Position numbers and translations under genes: made by a program | The notes under the pieces: generated by a model | Databases searched by the model: none | What the model was told of the DNA's origin: nothing | What the model saw: the letters and a program-made list of their open reading frames with translations, nothing else | NCBI GenBank assembly: GCA_017646685.1 | Contig: JAGCLZ010000011.1 | Location: 1-56,734, forward strand | Direction: 5' to 3' | DNA: 56,734 bases | Origin: Bacteroidales bacterium | GTDB lineage: Bacteria; Bacteroidota; Bacteroidia; Bacteroidales; P3 | In this document: piece after piece, positions 37,604 to 46,651 of the stretch | Position numbering within the stretch: position 1 is the first letter of the stretch | Layout of the letters: each line of letters begins with the position of its first letter

Positions 37604-38215
37604 TTATATTCCAAAGCCAAGCATTATGGAATATCCTTCAAAACTCTTTCCATTCCTAAGACCTCCTTGAAAATCATATAATCCAATAGGCATACCTATT
37701 CCAAATGTAACATAATGTTCTTTTTCAACTATATACTTCACACCCATAAATATATCAGCTGACATTCCTATAGTTTTATTTATATTTTCTGGTTCATTTG
37801 CTACAGTTTTCCAATTATTTTGAGTAGTAAGTAAACCATATCTTAGAGTTAAATACATACCCAATTTATTGGTTACAGAATATTTCAACCTTCCTCCCAT
37901 AGAAATTTTCATATATCCAAATGATTCAGAAGTGATAGGATTTCCTTCATGGGGGATGTCGAATATAGCTGTAGATGCAGATAATTCCCAACTAAAATTT
38001 TCTGTAGTATTATATAGTATATTGATATAAACGTTCATATCACTATAAGAGGGAATATCTTTTCTAAACATTGATATTGTAGGATAATTAATCAGAGTTG
38101 TTCTTCCATACAAGCATTCTAATGTATATTTTTTCATTTCCTTTATGTCAACTTTTTGAGCCATTGCACCAATAGTTATAAGCACACTCAAGAATAGTAT
38201 AATTATTTTCTTCAT
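37604..38215 (-). CDS. Outer-membrane beta-barrel-like protein
   Basis: A 203-residue exported protein (signal peptide MKKIIILFLSVLITIGAMAQ). The mature part alternates hydrophobic and polar residues with aromatic girdles (NVYINILYN, YMKISMGGRLKYSVTNKLGMYLTLRYGLL, HYVTFGIGMPIGLYD, YSIMLGFGI), as in small 8-strand barrels. No family named. It is the last gene of the nine-gene ECF-sigma operon, 26 bp after the preceding lipoprotein gene. Confidence 0.65.
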   Translation of the reverse strand: MKKIIILFLSVLITIGAMAQKVDIKEMKKYTLECLYGRTTLINYPTISMFRKDIPSYSDMNVYINILYNTTENFSWELSASTAIFDIPHEGNPITSESFGYMKISMGGRLKYSVTNKLGMYLTLRYGLLTTQNNWKTVANEPENINKTIGMSADIFMGVKYIVEKEHYVTFGIGMPIGLYDFQGGLRNGKSFEGYSIMLGFGI

Positions 38216-38241
38216 CTATTCAATGTATATTATTATATTGA

Positions 38242-38730
38242 TTATAAATTCACTGTTGTTTGATATTTTACCGGTCCGCAAACTTCGGGGTTGTAATAAT
38301 CGTTTTCGCAAAGCCTTATCAGCAATGTATATTGTCCCGAAGGCAGATTGTTTATCTGATACGATGTATTTGCCAGGCACATGCAGTTGGTTACCCCTCC
38401 CATTTCTATCTCTTTCACCCAAATGGTATCGTTGGCAACATTGATGGAGACACTTATACTATCGTATCCACAGAAAACAACCCTGTTGTTGTGCGATATA
38501 AATACAGTTTTTCCATCGTTGTACACATTGAACGACTCTTCACTTTCACCATCTTTTGAATTTTGAGCCGGTGAATATGCACTTCCCATACAACCGGAAT
38601 TATACACATTACTTACCTTGACCGATTTATTATCAGCGTCATTATCATCTTTACAACTTATTACAGCTACGCCTACCATAGCTACTACAATTGTAAATAA
38701 TACTTTGTTTTTCAAATTTATCGTTTTCAT
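38242..38730 (-). CDS. Lipoprotein of the surface operon
   Basis: A 162-residue protein with lipoprotein signal ending AVISC (Cys26). The mature part starts KDDNDADNKS and ends in a beta-rich domain with LPSGQYTLLIRLCENDYYNPE, resembling short Ig-like or carboxypeptidase-regulatory-like modules. Four further Cys are present in the mature part. No function known. It lies between two barrel-like genes, with gaps of 26 and 35 bp. Confidence 0.65.
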   Translation of the reverse strand: MKTINLKNKVLFTIVVAMVGVAVISCKDDNDADNKSVKVSNVYNSGCMGSAYSPAQNSKDGESEESFNVYNDGKTVFISHNNRVVFCGYDSISVSINVANDTIWVKEIEMGGVTNCMCLANTSYQINNLPSGQYTLLIRLCENDYYNPEVCGPVKYQTTVNL

Positions 38731-38765
38731 CTTTCCTATATAATTTGTTTATTAATAATTTATCC

Positions 38766-39269
38766 CTAAAAGGAGTAACGTAAACTAAAGCATGCACTAA
38801 CATTATATCCTCTTGACTCTTGAGGACTTAAGAGATTGAACATTGGCCGTGTATCTAAACTTACTTGAAGTGGAACTCCTTTGGAAGAAAAGTCGTATTC
38901 TATACCCAATTGTCCGCCTAATCCCAATGTAGGACCCTCGAAAGTTTTGTCGTAATGAACGAAATACAAACCACCCGAAGCAGCAGGACCTACATACCAA
39001 TTAAAGTCATTTACAATATTAAATTTCCATTGATATGCAGCTGTAAGAGACAATGAAAAAGAATTATAATCATCACTTCCTATTGAAAATCCTGCGATGG
39101 CACCAAAGTCTATCTCCAAACGATTATTGTTCAATGGTTGTTGGTACGATAGTTCAGCACCTATTGAACTTGCTAATCCTGTTCCAAATCTTACCCCAAT
39201 AGCTTTTTGTGCAAAACTAGTAGTAGCTATTGTCATTATTATCCCAAATGTTAGTAATAGTTTCTTCAT
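38766..39269 (-). CDS. Small outer-membrane beta-barrel protein
   Basis: A 167-residue exported protein (MKKLLLTFGIIMTIATTSFAQ). The mature part KAIGVRFGTGLASSIGAELSYQQPL... is typical of porin-like OmpW/PF13568-type barrels, and it ends in SACFSLRYSF with terminal Phe. It probably sits in the outer membrane. Part of the tail of the sigma-factor operon, 35 bp before the next lipoprotein gene. Confidence 0.7.
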   Translation of the reverse strand: MKKLLLTFGIIMTIATTSFAQKAIGVRFGTGLASSIGAELSYQQPLNNNRLEIDFGAIAGFSIGSDDYNSFSLSLTAAYQWKFNIVNDFNWYVGPAASGGLYFVHYDKTFEGPTLGLGGQLGIEYDFSSKGVPLQVSLDTRPMFNLLSPQESRGYNVSACFSLRYSF

Positions 39270-39293
39270 TTCTATCTATGTTTTTTATGTTGT

Positions 39294-39752
39294 TTAATCT
39301 AATTTTTCAAATTGTAAATAATTCATTTTATTGTTGTAAAGCAGTCGCAGAGTGTCGCCCGAAACATGGAAGTTTTGCACCACCGATAAAAGATTCAAAA
39401 ACTTATCGCCATCATAAAGTTCGTACACTTCAGTCCCTCCAATGTTTAGGAAGCAAAGCGAACGTGTATCAATATCCATTCTATAGCTACCTTGTATGTT
39501 ATTAGAATACGAATGTCCTTCAAACTCTTCGTCATTTATAAACTTTATCCAATATACATTTTCGGAATTTTGCAACGGAAGTTTATCGTTATTATTGGCA
39601 ATATCCACAAACTTAGTAAGATGCCATTTATGGCCTATAACATCATATTTGCTGATATTCTCCTTTTCTATTGGGTCTTGACAACCTATTACAAATGTCA
39701 TCAACCCTACTACCATTGCACAAAACACTACTCTTAAACCACCTCTTTTCAT
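39294..39752 (-). CDS. Lipoprotein, META/lipocalin-like
   Basis: A 152-residue protein with lipobox VIGC (Cys24). The mature domain begins VIGHKWHLTKFVDI and has strand pairs with GSYRMDIDTRSLCFLN and GDTLRLLYNNKMNYLQFEKL, the pattern of META-domain or lipocalin-like lipoproteins of Bacteroidota. Assignment is by general appearance only. It lies 24 and 22 bp from its neighbours. Confidence 0.6.
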   Translation of the reverse strand: MKRGGLRVVFCAMVVGLMTFVIGCQDPIEKENISKYDVIGHKWHLTKFVDIANNNDKLPLQNSENVYWIKFINDEEFEGHSYSNNIQGSYRMDIDTRSLCFLNIGGTEVYELYDGDKFLNLLSVVQNFHVSGDTLRLLYNNKMNYLQFEKLD

Positions 39753-39774
39753 TAGTCTGTATATTTTTTTAGGC

Positions 39775-40383
39775 TTAGAATCTATATATCAAACCAGCAT
39801 TAAGCATAGAGTTGCCTTCTACCATCATACCGACAGAGTGTGAATAAGCATACTTTCCCCAGCTGTTTTCCAATACTATACCCAACCGTTTGATGGGATA
39901 ATATGCAAATGATATACCTATACTATATTCGGGTTGAATAGTTTGGTATAATGTCCAATATCCTCCGAAACGTCCTTTTATTGATAAATCAACTCCATTA
40001 CCCTCTATTCCGAACAATGATAACAAATGTAAATTAGCAGAAAGACCATAACGAACAGAAACTATTGTTCCTATAGAATAATAGGAATTGGATTCATACA
40101 TATTGTCATATAGTTTTTTATAATATCCCGGTCCTAATCCTATATAAAATCCTGCAGTCAAATATTTATTTATCCTCCAAATATCGGCATCCAACATAAT
40201 TGTATTTCCTGTAGCAAGTTGAGTAGGTATAGTTGTATTACCAATTATAGGTTCGCATTGTGTAAAACCACATCCCATATATCCATAGCTCAAACTTATG
40301 GTACGAGATTTTTGTTCTTCTTGTGCATTAACTGTATCAAACGTTACCAATAATGCAATTAGTAATATTGCTATTCTTTTCAT
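39775..40383 (-). CDS. Outer-membrane beta-barrel-like protein
   Basis: A 202-residue exported protein (signal peptide MKRIAILLIALLVTFDTVNAQ). It is strand-rich with Gly/Tyr turns (SLSYGYMGCGF, YLTAGFYIGLGPGYYKKLY, IVSVRYGLSANLHLLSLFG, GIVLENSWGKYAYS) and ends in AGLIYRF with terminal Phe. A small barrel is inferred; family not named. Fifth gene of the sigma-factor operon. Confidence 0.65.
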   Translation of the reverse strand: MKRIAILLIALLVTFDTVNAQEEQKSRTISLSYGYMGCGFTQCEPIIGNTTIPTQLATGNTIMLDADIWRINKYLTAGFYIGLGPGYYKKLYDNMYESNSYYSIGTIVSVRYGLSANLHLLSLFGIEGNGVDLSIKGRFGGYWTLYQTIQPEYSIGISFAYYPIKRLGIVLENSWGKYAYSHSVGMMVEGNSMLNAGLIYRF

Positions 40384-40443
40384 TTTATATTTTATATATT
40401 TTTACTTGTCTTATTTTTATAATATTTATCTGTTCAGGTTTAG

Positions 40444-41778
40444 TTAGAATGAAATCATCATTCCTATACGATATGGATATGCATCCACTTTATCCAACAT
40501 ACTCACCAAACCCGTTTGAAAGAATGCATGGAAGTTTTTGAAACCAAACACTGCTCTGAAATCCAATTTAAAAGGAGCATAATGAGCATAACTGCTTTGG
40601 CTATAGATATCAGAATATTCCCCATCATTGAAATCAAGAGTTGACATAGTTTCTTTTATTCCCGTATGTTTGTTGTTATAATTTAATCCTCCAATAAATC
40701 CGGCTCCATAGAATAACGAATTGAATTTCATATTTACCATAAAAGGAAGTGTTATATAGCGAGCTACCATTTTTGAAGAAACACTGACATAGGCTCCATC
40801 GGATCCCATATTTTCATTAGTTATATATTCCATATCATTAGTACCATTGAAACCATTATCGTAATATATTCCATCAATAAACTGAAGCACATCAGATTCG
40901 TAGCCAATACCAAAATCGACAGATAAGCGATTTCCTGCCAAGGTATAACGTGCTTTTAGTTCTAAGACATATGCTGTACCGTACGAAATACTATAATTAT
41001 AAGGTATACTACCTTTCATAAATGGAGCTCCGCTCCAATCTTGTGAACCCCAACCAAATGTAAATTCGGTACTCCAATAGCCATGTCTTTTCTTATCCAT
41101 CTTGTTTTTTATCAATATATCCGATAGTGTAGAAGAGGCATTAACTGCATCACCTACAAGCGACACCTTGCTCAACGACTTTGGTTTTGTATCTATAGAG
41201 GCTCTTATGTCGTCGGCCGAGCCCTTTGTTTCTATATCATTTATAAATCCATTATCAATCAATATAGTTGAATAACTTTCAGCTTTTAATATAAGTTTGT
41301 CTACCGAAATATTGGAAACTTGTATGGTAGATAGCGATTCCATGTCAAAAGTAATATTGTTTGCATACAATTTGTTATGAAACTGCAATTCGGCATAGCT
41401 TTCCATTCTGATTATAGAATTTCTACGTCTGAAAAAGTATTCGCCATTTACATTTACTTTGGAATATCGTTTCAGATCCATCTCTTCGATATCATCGCGC
41501 AATACCAATCGTACTGTTCCGGTATTTTGTTTCAACACCCTAAGTATATCACCATCCACTTCACATATGGCCGATTGAGCTCTCGACTTCTTGTTCGTAA
41601 AGTAAAATACACAGTTGGAATCGCCTTGTGTTATTTCCACTCTTGAATAATCATCTACAACAATAGTTCTTATATCATCACCAAGCAACTGGCGTGATAC
41701 ATAAGTTGTATCTTTAGCTTCGGCAAATATAGAAGCTAAGCTCGTAACCATTCCTAATAATAAAACTTTTACTTTCAT
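40444..41778 (-). CDS. GIN-domain protein with barrel-like C-terminus
   Basis: A 444-residue exported protein (signal to about residue 21, ASIFAEA). Residues 35-205 form a right-handed beta-helical GIN domain (DUF2807, 'putative autotransporter adhesin head'): VDDYSRVEITQGDSN, MDLKRYSKVNVNG, IQVSNISVDKLILKAESYSTILIDNG, IETKGSADDIRAS. From about 235 a barrel-like part begins (YWSTEFTFGWGSQDW...) and ends in YPYRIGMMISF. It could thus be a self-anchored surface GIN head. It is the second GIN gene of the operon, separated from the first by the anti-sigma-like gene. Confidence 0.75.
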   Translation of the reverse strand: MKVKVLLLGMVTSLASIFAEAKDTTYVSRQLLGDDIRTIVVDDYSRVEITQGDSNCVFYFTNKKSRAQSAICEVDGDILRVLKQNTGTVRLVLRDDIEEMDLKRYSKVNVNGEYFFRRRNSIIRMESYAELQFHNKLYANNITFDMESLSTIQVSNISVDKLILKAESYSTILIDNGFINDIETKGSADDIRASIDTKPKSLSKVSLVGDAVNASSTLSDILIKNKMDKKRHGYWSTEFTFGWGSQDWSGAPFMKGSIPYNYSISYGTAYVLELKARYTLAGNRLSVDFGIGYESDVLQFIDGIYYDNGFNGTNDMEYITNENMGSDGAYVSVSSKMVARYITLPFMVNMKFNSLFYGAGFIGGLNYNNKHTGIKETMSTLDFNDGEYSDIYSQSSYAHYAPFKLDFRAVFGFKNFHAFFQTGLVSMLDKVDAYPYRIGMMISF

Positions 41779-41868
41779 GTTGTCTTGTTTTTGTTTATCA
41801 AAATCTATATAGTATCATTGCCAGGTTTTTAACTATGTGATACCTTTCTGCTTATTTGTATTTGTTTA

Positions 41869-42819
41869 TTAAAATATTTTCTCTACACGACTTGTTATAA
41901 ACATAGATATTTCTTCTTTCTTTTCTTGGTATGCCAATTTTACATAGTCGGCATATTCAATCAAATCCGATTCCACTTTCGATTTCTTATCTCTAAACAA
42001 TGTAGTAAACATCTCTTTAAACTGTTCGAGCAATGGCATAGGCTCGGCAATATCTAGGTCTGTATATTCACAATAAATGGTGTCGAAATCATCCATTGTA
42101 TTTTCAGTTGCTCTACCTACATTGTACGCAATCAAACTATTGGAATACTCTTCCAAATACACATCAGTATCTTCATTTTGATCTTCGATATCCAATATAT
42201 CTTCTTCGGTATTCATTGCATAGAATGTCTCTTCATCCAAATCTTCATGCATATATGTAGCAGTATCCATATTTATTGGTTCTTCTGCTATTTCTACAGA
42301 TGATTGTTCGTTTTCCATAGGTTCCGATTCTGCTTGTGCCAATAACATAGTTTCGCTTTGAACATCCTTGTGCATTGCATTCCTTGTTGTCGACATTACT
42401 TCTTCCAATTTTTCGCCATCTATTATTGAATCAGAAATCATCGGAACATATTTTTCTTCAATAATATCTATATCAATTGCATTGTCGGCCAATACTATAT
42501 TTTGTGTAGGTTGTTGCCTTTGCATCCATACCAATCCTACCGAAACTACAAACAATGCCACTGCTGCCACCGAAGCATAACGCACCCATAGTGGCATAAC
42601 GAATGAAGATTTTGTTGGACGCATCAGCGAATCTTTGTCGTCGAAGACCAATTCTTCGTCTTTCGCAAGTGTGAAGAAAGGATCATACATGTCCATTATC
42701 TCCTTTAGGTCGGGGTGCTTAATTAGAAAGGTTTCCACCTCTCTTCGCTCCTCGTCCGAAAGTCGTCCTTCAATGTAACGAAGAAAATATAATTCGTAAT
42801 TGTCTATGTTTATCTTCAT
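41869..42819 (-). CDS. Anti-sigma-factor-like membrane protein
   Basis: A 316-residue protein. The N-terminal 75 residues (YELYFLRYIEGRLSDEERREVETFLIKHPDLKE) have the form of cytoplasmic anti-sigma domains of Bacteroidota. One membrane helix follows (78-99, LWVRYASVAAVALFVVSVGLVWMQ). The periplasmic part is very acidic (runs such as MHEDLDEETFYAMNTEEDILDIEDQNEDTD) and ends with a Lys-rich stretch. It lies 12 bp after the GIN gene and two genes after the ECF sigma factor, its likely partner. Confidence 0.7.
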   Translation of the reverse strand: MKINIDNYELYFLRYIEGRLSDEERREVETFLIKHPDLKEIMDMYDPFFTLAKDEELVFDDKDSLMRPTKSSFVMPLWVRYASVAAVALFVVSVGLVWMQRQQPTQNIVLADNAIDIDIIEEKYVPMISDSIIDGEKLEEVMSTTRNAMHKDVQSETMLLAQAESEPMENEQSSVEIAEEPINMDTATYMHEDLDEETFYAMNTEEDILDIEDQNEDTDVYLEEYSNSLIAYNVGRATENTMDDFDTIYCEYTDLDIAEPMPLLEQFKEMFTTLFRDKKSKVESDLIEYADYVKLAYQEKKEEISMFITSRVEKIF

Positions 42820-42831
42820 TTATATAATTAT

Positions 42832-43608
42832 TTATCGTCTTATAAGTCGGCCTGTTCCAACTACATCTTTCTTTATTTTTGGGCTACCCATATAGTATAC
42901 ATTTCCTTTTCCAAATATCTGGCAGGTTAGGAAATCTACAGCATATATATATATATCGCCACTACCGGAGTTTTCGCAAGTGCAGTCGCTCACTGCACAG
43001 TTTTCCATATTTATTTTTCCTCCGGCTGTTTGGAGTATGTTTGCTTCACCGGCTTTTCCCACCAATGTAATGTTGCCGTTTCCGGTATTTTCAATCTCCA
43101 ACTCTTCTACATTTATCGCTTTCATGCTATAGATACGTCCGTTGGTAGTATTTTCTATCTTCAATTCCGGTGTTGACACTTCAGTTTGAACATCAAAACG
43201 AGCATTGCTATTGATGGTTATCATTTCCAATTTCTCGCTGCTTATTTCCACTACAAACTTGGTAGGTTGTATTTTGGTTCCTCTATATTTTTCTTTTGGT
43301 GCTACTATCAATGTGTTTACCTCTACATGTATGTCAAACATTTCATGCAGATTTTCGTCCAATGTCAATAATACTTGTGGTCCATCTTCCGATTGCGAAT
43401 AACGAATATCGGCATCCACCATTATTTTTATCTTTTTAAAGTCTTGCACCCATACATCACGTGTTACCACATATTTATTACCTTTCAATGTGGAAGCAAC
43501 GGATGCTGTAGTGAGATAATTATTCTTAGCCACACATTCATTGCATATAGGCATACCCAATAATGTTGCAAAAACTCCTATTATAATAATACTTAGTATT
43601 TTCTTCAT
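42832..43608 (-). CDS. GIN-domain (DUF2807) exported protein
   Basis: A 258-residue exported protein. The mature part is a beta-helix with DFKKIKIMVDADIRYSQSEDGPQ, IENTGNGNITLVG, CENSGSGDIYIYA and the family's typical end GKGNVYYMGSPKIKKDVVGTGRL. GIN-domain proteins are abundant in Bacteroidota and thought to be surface or periplasmic adhesin-like modules. It starts 6 bp after the sigma gene and ends 12 bp before the anti-sigma-like gene, so the three form one regulatory block. Confidence 0.85.
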   Translation of the reverse strand: MKKILSIIIIGVFATLLGMPICNECVAKNNYLTTASVASTLKGNKYVVTRDVWVQDFKKIKIMVDADIRYSQSEDGPQVLLTLDENLHEMFDIHVEVNTLIVAPKEKYRGTKIQPTKFVVEISSEKLEMITINSNARFDVQTEVSTPELKIENTTNGRIYSMKAINVEELEIENTGNGNITLVGKAGEANILQTAGGKINMENCAVSDCTCENSGSGDIYIYAVDFLTCQIFGKGNVYYMGSPKIKKDVVGTGRLIRR

Positions 43609-43614
43609 ATATAA

Positions 43615-44103
43615 TTATTTTATTAATTCATTTTTCAATAATTCTTTTTTTAATGCCACCCTTGCTCTAAATATATATACTTCCACTTGTTGTATCGATA
43701 AGTTAAGCATCGCACTTATCTCTTTGTATGAATAACCTTCGATATCTTTAAGTACAAGTGCCGATTTCTGTATCGAGGGTATATTATCCAAAGCTTTGTA
43801 CAAACAATCTTTGCTTTCGAACGACTCATCCATACTTGCAACAGTTTCTTTGAAAACATTTTCTTCATACTGTTTTACCACTTTCACATGCCTGAAATTA
43901 CTATTCACCATGTTGTATGCGGTCGAAAATAGGTATGACTTGGTTTTTGCAACGTCGATATCGGAATGTTTTTGCCATAGTGATATGAAAGCATCTTGTA
44001 CAATGTCTTTTGCCGAATCCCTGTCCATCCCGGAATATACCACGAAACGATACACATCGTCCGAGTACTTGGAAACGCAATCATTGTAGTCTTTTTCAGT
44101 CAT
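43615..44103 (-). CDS. ECF RNA polymerase sigma factor
   Basis: A 162-residue sigma-70 family protein. Region 2 is VYRFVVYSGMDRDSAKDIVQDAFISLWQKHSDIDVAKTKSYLFSTAYNMVNSNFRH; region 4 is LDNIPSIQKSALVLKDIEGYSYKEISAMLNLSIQQVEVYIFRARVALKKEL with the HTH. It heads the nine-gene operon down to 37604, and with the anti-sigma-like protein probably autoregulates it. It follows a NusG-like gene by 153 bp. No TAnnTTTG box is seen directly upstream, which would fit transcription from its own alternative promoter or read-through. Confidence 0.92.
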   Translation of the reverse strand: MTEKDYNDCVSKYSDDVYRFVVYSGMDRDSAKDIVQDAFISLWQKHSDIDVAKTKSYLFSTAYNMVNSNFRHVKVVKQYEENVFKETVASMDESFESKDCLYKALDNIPSIQKSALVLKDIEGYSYKEISAMLNLSIQQVEVYIFRARVALKKELLKNELIK

Positions 44104-44256
44104 ATCTTTATAGTGCCATTCTTTTTATCTAAGATGTTTTTTCGTTCTATTACACATATAAGTCGTTTATCAATGCTTATTTATTACAGTTAATATCAAA
44201 AAAAATATATCTTTTCCTATAAATGACTAATTACCAATATGCTTGATTGTAAAAAT

Positions 44257-44775
44257 TTATTCAATAAATTGTAATAATTCTTTTTCTATCTGTAATTGTA
44301 CTCCCATGGATATTGATTCCAATCGCACTATAAAATTACCTTCTTCGCAATCTGATATCAACATTCCTTCCATATTTTCAAACGGTCCACCTATCACCCG
44401 AACCTTACTTCCTTTTTTCAACGAGGCCAAATTGTCAACATATAATTGTTCGCCAGATTCTACCAATCTCTGCATAGCATCAATATCCTTCTGTGTTACT
44501 ACCGACACATTGGTTTTTGATCCAAACGATATAGCACGACATATACCATCAATTCTTTCAAGATAATATATGTCTTTCTTCATTACTTTCACGAATATAT
44601 ACGAAGGTATCAGTGGCACTTCCACCCATTTTTTTCTATCATGCCATTTGTGTAATTCCTTTTTCAGTGGAAGATAGGCCACATAGCCCCTCTCTTCTAC
44701 TTTTGGCAATACATTCTTCTCGTTTCGAGGAAGAGTGTAGAAAGCGACCCACTGTGTAAAATTGTTATTCAACAT
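44257..44775 (-). CDS. NusG/UpxY-like transcription antitermination factor
   Basis: A 172-residue NusG paralogue. The NGN domain (about 8-110) starts WVAFYTLPRNEKNVLPKVEERGYVAYLPLKKELHKWHDRKKWVEVPLIPSYIFVKV. The KOW motif is near 120-145 (LKKGSKVRVIGGPFENMEGMLI). UpxY proteins of Bacteroides promote elongation through long polysaccharide operons that they precede. Here no glycosyltransferase follows; the next genes are the ECF-sigma surface operon, suggesting that operon as the target (inference). It lies 7 bp after the coiled-coil gene. Confidence 0.88.
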   Translation of the reverse strand: MLNNNFTQWVAFYTLPRNEKNVLPKVEERGYVAYLPLKKELHKWHDRKKWVEVPLIPSYIFVKVMKKDIYYLERIDGICRAISFGSKTNVSVVTQKDIDAMQRLVESGEQLYVDNLASLKKGSKVRVIGGPFENMEGMLISDCEEGNFIVRLESISMGVQLQIEKELLQFIE

Positions 44776-44782
44776 AGTACAT

Positions 44783-46453
44783 CTATTTCTTTATATATGA
44801 CAAGAAGTCCAAATCCAACGAAATACTTAAAAACATAGTTACTTTCCATACATCGTTTGTCTGTTCGTCTATGGAAAAACCGGCGGGCAATAAGTCTCCT
44901 TCCTTAAGTCCCTCAACCAGAGCCTCATATTCTGCCACATTAGCACCTATAGCCACATGGAAGAAATCCAAAAATTTAAAACTTGGTCCTATATAGAAAT
45001 TCTTAAACAGGTTGGAACCTCCAAATCCTATATATAAGCCCAAATCGTAAGAAAACTCTTGGTCGAAACGTTTTATTTTGGCTGTACTTGACGTGTCCAA
45101 TAGTGTGTGGTTGAACAAATTGGTAAGATCCCAAAGCATAACAGATGCACCTGTTATAAAGTCAAACTCTACACTGCCACCATTTTTATTGGTTATCTTA
45201 TATACAGTTTCCATACCATTGGCTCCCTCTATCTGTACCGGTCGTGTACTCCAATCGGGGGTACGGTATAGTCTCATTGCCAAACCTTGTATTACTCTCA
45301 CCTTCTTTTTCTTGCTAGTAGCCTGCTTTATTTGGGCTTCAGCTTCTCGGGCTCGTTGTTCGGTATATTTCAGAGCCTCGTTGGTTTTAAGTATTGTTCT
45401 TTCGGCCTCGTTTAGTTTCATACGTAGTGTATCCGATAGCAGTCTGTAACGTTCTCGCTCTATACTTGCTTTCTGATAGTCGGCTATCTGCTTGTCTAGC
45501 GATGTTTCTTTATCAACAATGCTTTTTTGAAGATATTCTATTTCTCGTGTTTTGGCATCAATACTTACATTTTTGGCATTTACCAAACCCTCAAGTTTTA
45601 CCTTATCAACATTGCTATTACTTATAGCATCTTGGTAAAGTTTTTCCTTCTCTGCAAACAATTGTTCTTTCTCTTGTAGGGCATTTATTTTCTCTTCCAA
45701 TAAGGCATTCTTCTCCTCCAAGCGTTTTTGAAACGATGCGTTGGATACAAAAAGTGAATCGCACAACTGTTCCAATCTAATAATACGGCCAAGCTGTTTG
45801 TCGTTTATCTCGCTAATTGAGGATATTACATCATTTAATGAATCTATTACTTCAAAGTTCTTTTTAAGTTTTCGTATTTCGGACGATAGTGAATCTTCAT
45901 TGTTTTCCAAATAGAATATTTTTTCGCTTTGCTCCTTGTTTTGCAAAGTCATAAGCGAAAGTTTAGTATTTAATGAATCTATCACTCTAAAGTTTTTGTT
46001 TAGGTCTACTATAGATAGTCTAAGAGTATCTTCAACCTTTTCCAAATATGATATGCGGCTTAGGTATTCATTGTTTTGCCTTGTCAATAAATTAATTACC
46101 ATGTTTAATGAATCTATTGCTTTAGCATTGTTCATAGCCTTTATACCCTCTAGCGAGTCATGTTCCGATAGTCTTATTGCCATCCGAACGTTAATATCTA
46201 GCAAAGAGTCTTTGGTTTGAGACAGTTTCTTTATTCGCTCGTCTTGGAATATTTTGTTTTGTCGTAGCTCTTCTATAAGCATCGTAAGGCTATCAACCTT
46301 TGCGTTTAGCGTAGTTGTATAGGAGTTGTAGGCACCTTGTATAGGAGTTTCGCCTACGATGGTACTGTCTTGTTGTGCCTGTACATACTGCATTGCAGAG
46401 AATGCCATACATATAAATATCGAACAAATTCTTCTTACTGTCATATTTTTCAT
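44783..46453 (-). CDS. Coiled-coil envelope protein with 45-residue repeats
   Basis: A 556-residue protein starting at ATG 46453 (MKNMTVRRICSIFICMAFSAMQYVQAQ, signal peptide); an in-frame extension of 25 codons would bury the signal. Residues about 35-370 are coiled coil. They include tandem 45-residue units starting at (A/V)IDSLN, with YLExxEDSL in the middle. The C-terminal 175 residues (VRVIQGLAMRLYRTPDW..., DLGLYIGFGGSNLFKNFYIGPSFKF, FLSISLDLDFLSYI) look like membrane strands. It may span from the outer membrane into the periplasm. It shares a transcript with the NusG-like gene. Confidence 0.75.
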   Translation of the reverse strand: MKNMTVRRICSIFICMAFSAMQYVQAQQDSTIVGETPIQGAYNSYTTTLNAKVDSLTMLIEELRQNKIFQDERIKKLSQTKDSLLDINVRMAIRLSEHDSLEGIKAMNNAKAIDSLNMVINLLTRQNNEYLSRISYLEKVEDTLRLSIVDLNKNFRVIDSLNTKLSLMTLQNKEQSEKIFYLENNEDSLSSEIRKLKKNFEVIDSLNDVISSISEINDKQLGRIIRLEQLCDSLFVSNASFQKRLEEKNALLEEKINALQEKEQLFAEKEKLYQDAISNSNVDKVKLEGLVNAKNVSIDAKTREIEYLQKSIVDKETSLDKQIADYQKASIERERYRLLSDTLRMKLNEAERTILKTNEALKYTEQRAREAEAQIKQATSKKKKVRVIQGLAMRLYRTPDWSTRPVQIEGANGMETVYKITNKNGGSVEFDFITGASVMLWDLTNLFNHTLLDTSSTAKIKRFDQEFSYDLGLYIGFGGSNLFKNFYIGPSFKFLDFFHVAIGANVAEYEALVEGLKEGDLLPAGFSIDEQTNDVWKVTMFLSISLDLDFLSYIKK

Positions 46454-46525
46454 TATAATAAAATATTCTGATTGCAAATAGCTTATACATCTTTTCGCAA
46501 CCACAACATATAATATTTCAATTTG

Positions 46526-46533
46526 CAAAGGTA
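46526..46533 (-). promoter_or_regulatory. Promoter -7 box of the coiled-coil/NusG-like unit
   Basis: TACCTTTG on the minus strand, about 75 bp upstream of the coiled-coil gene start at 46453. No clear -33 TTG. Confidence 0.5.
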
Positions 46534-46651
46534 CGATTTTTTTGTCGAAAAGACTTTCTTTTGCTTACTATATTTCAGATTTTGGAAGAAAAAATCTCTT
46601 TTCTATCCCCATTACAGCACAATAACGACTTTTATGGATACTTTTTTATGT

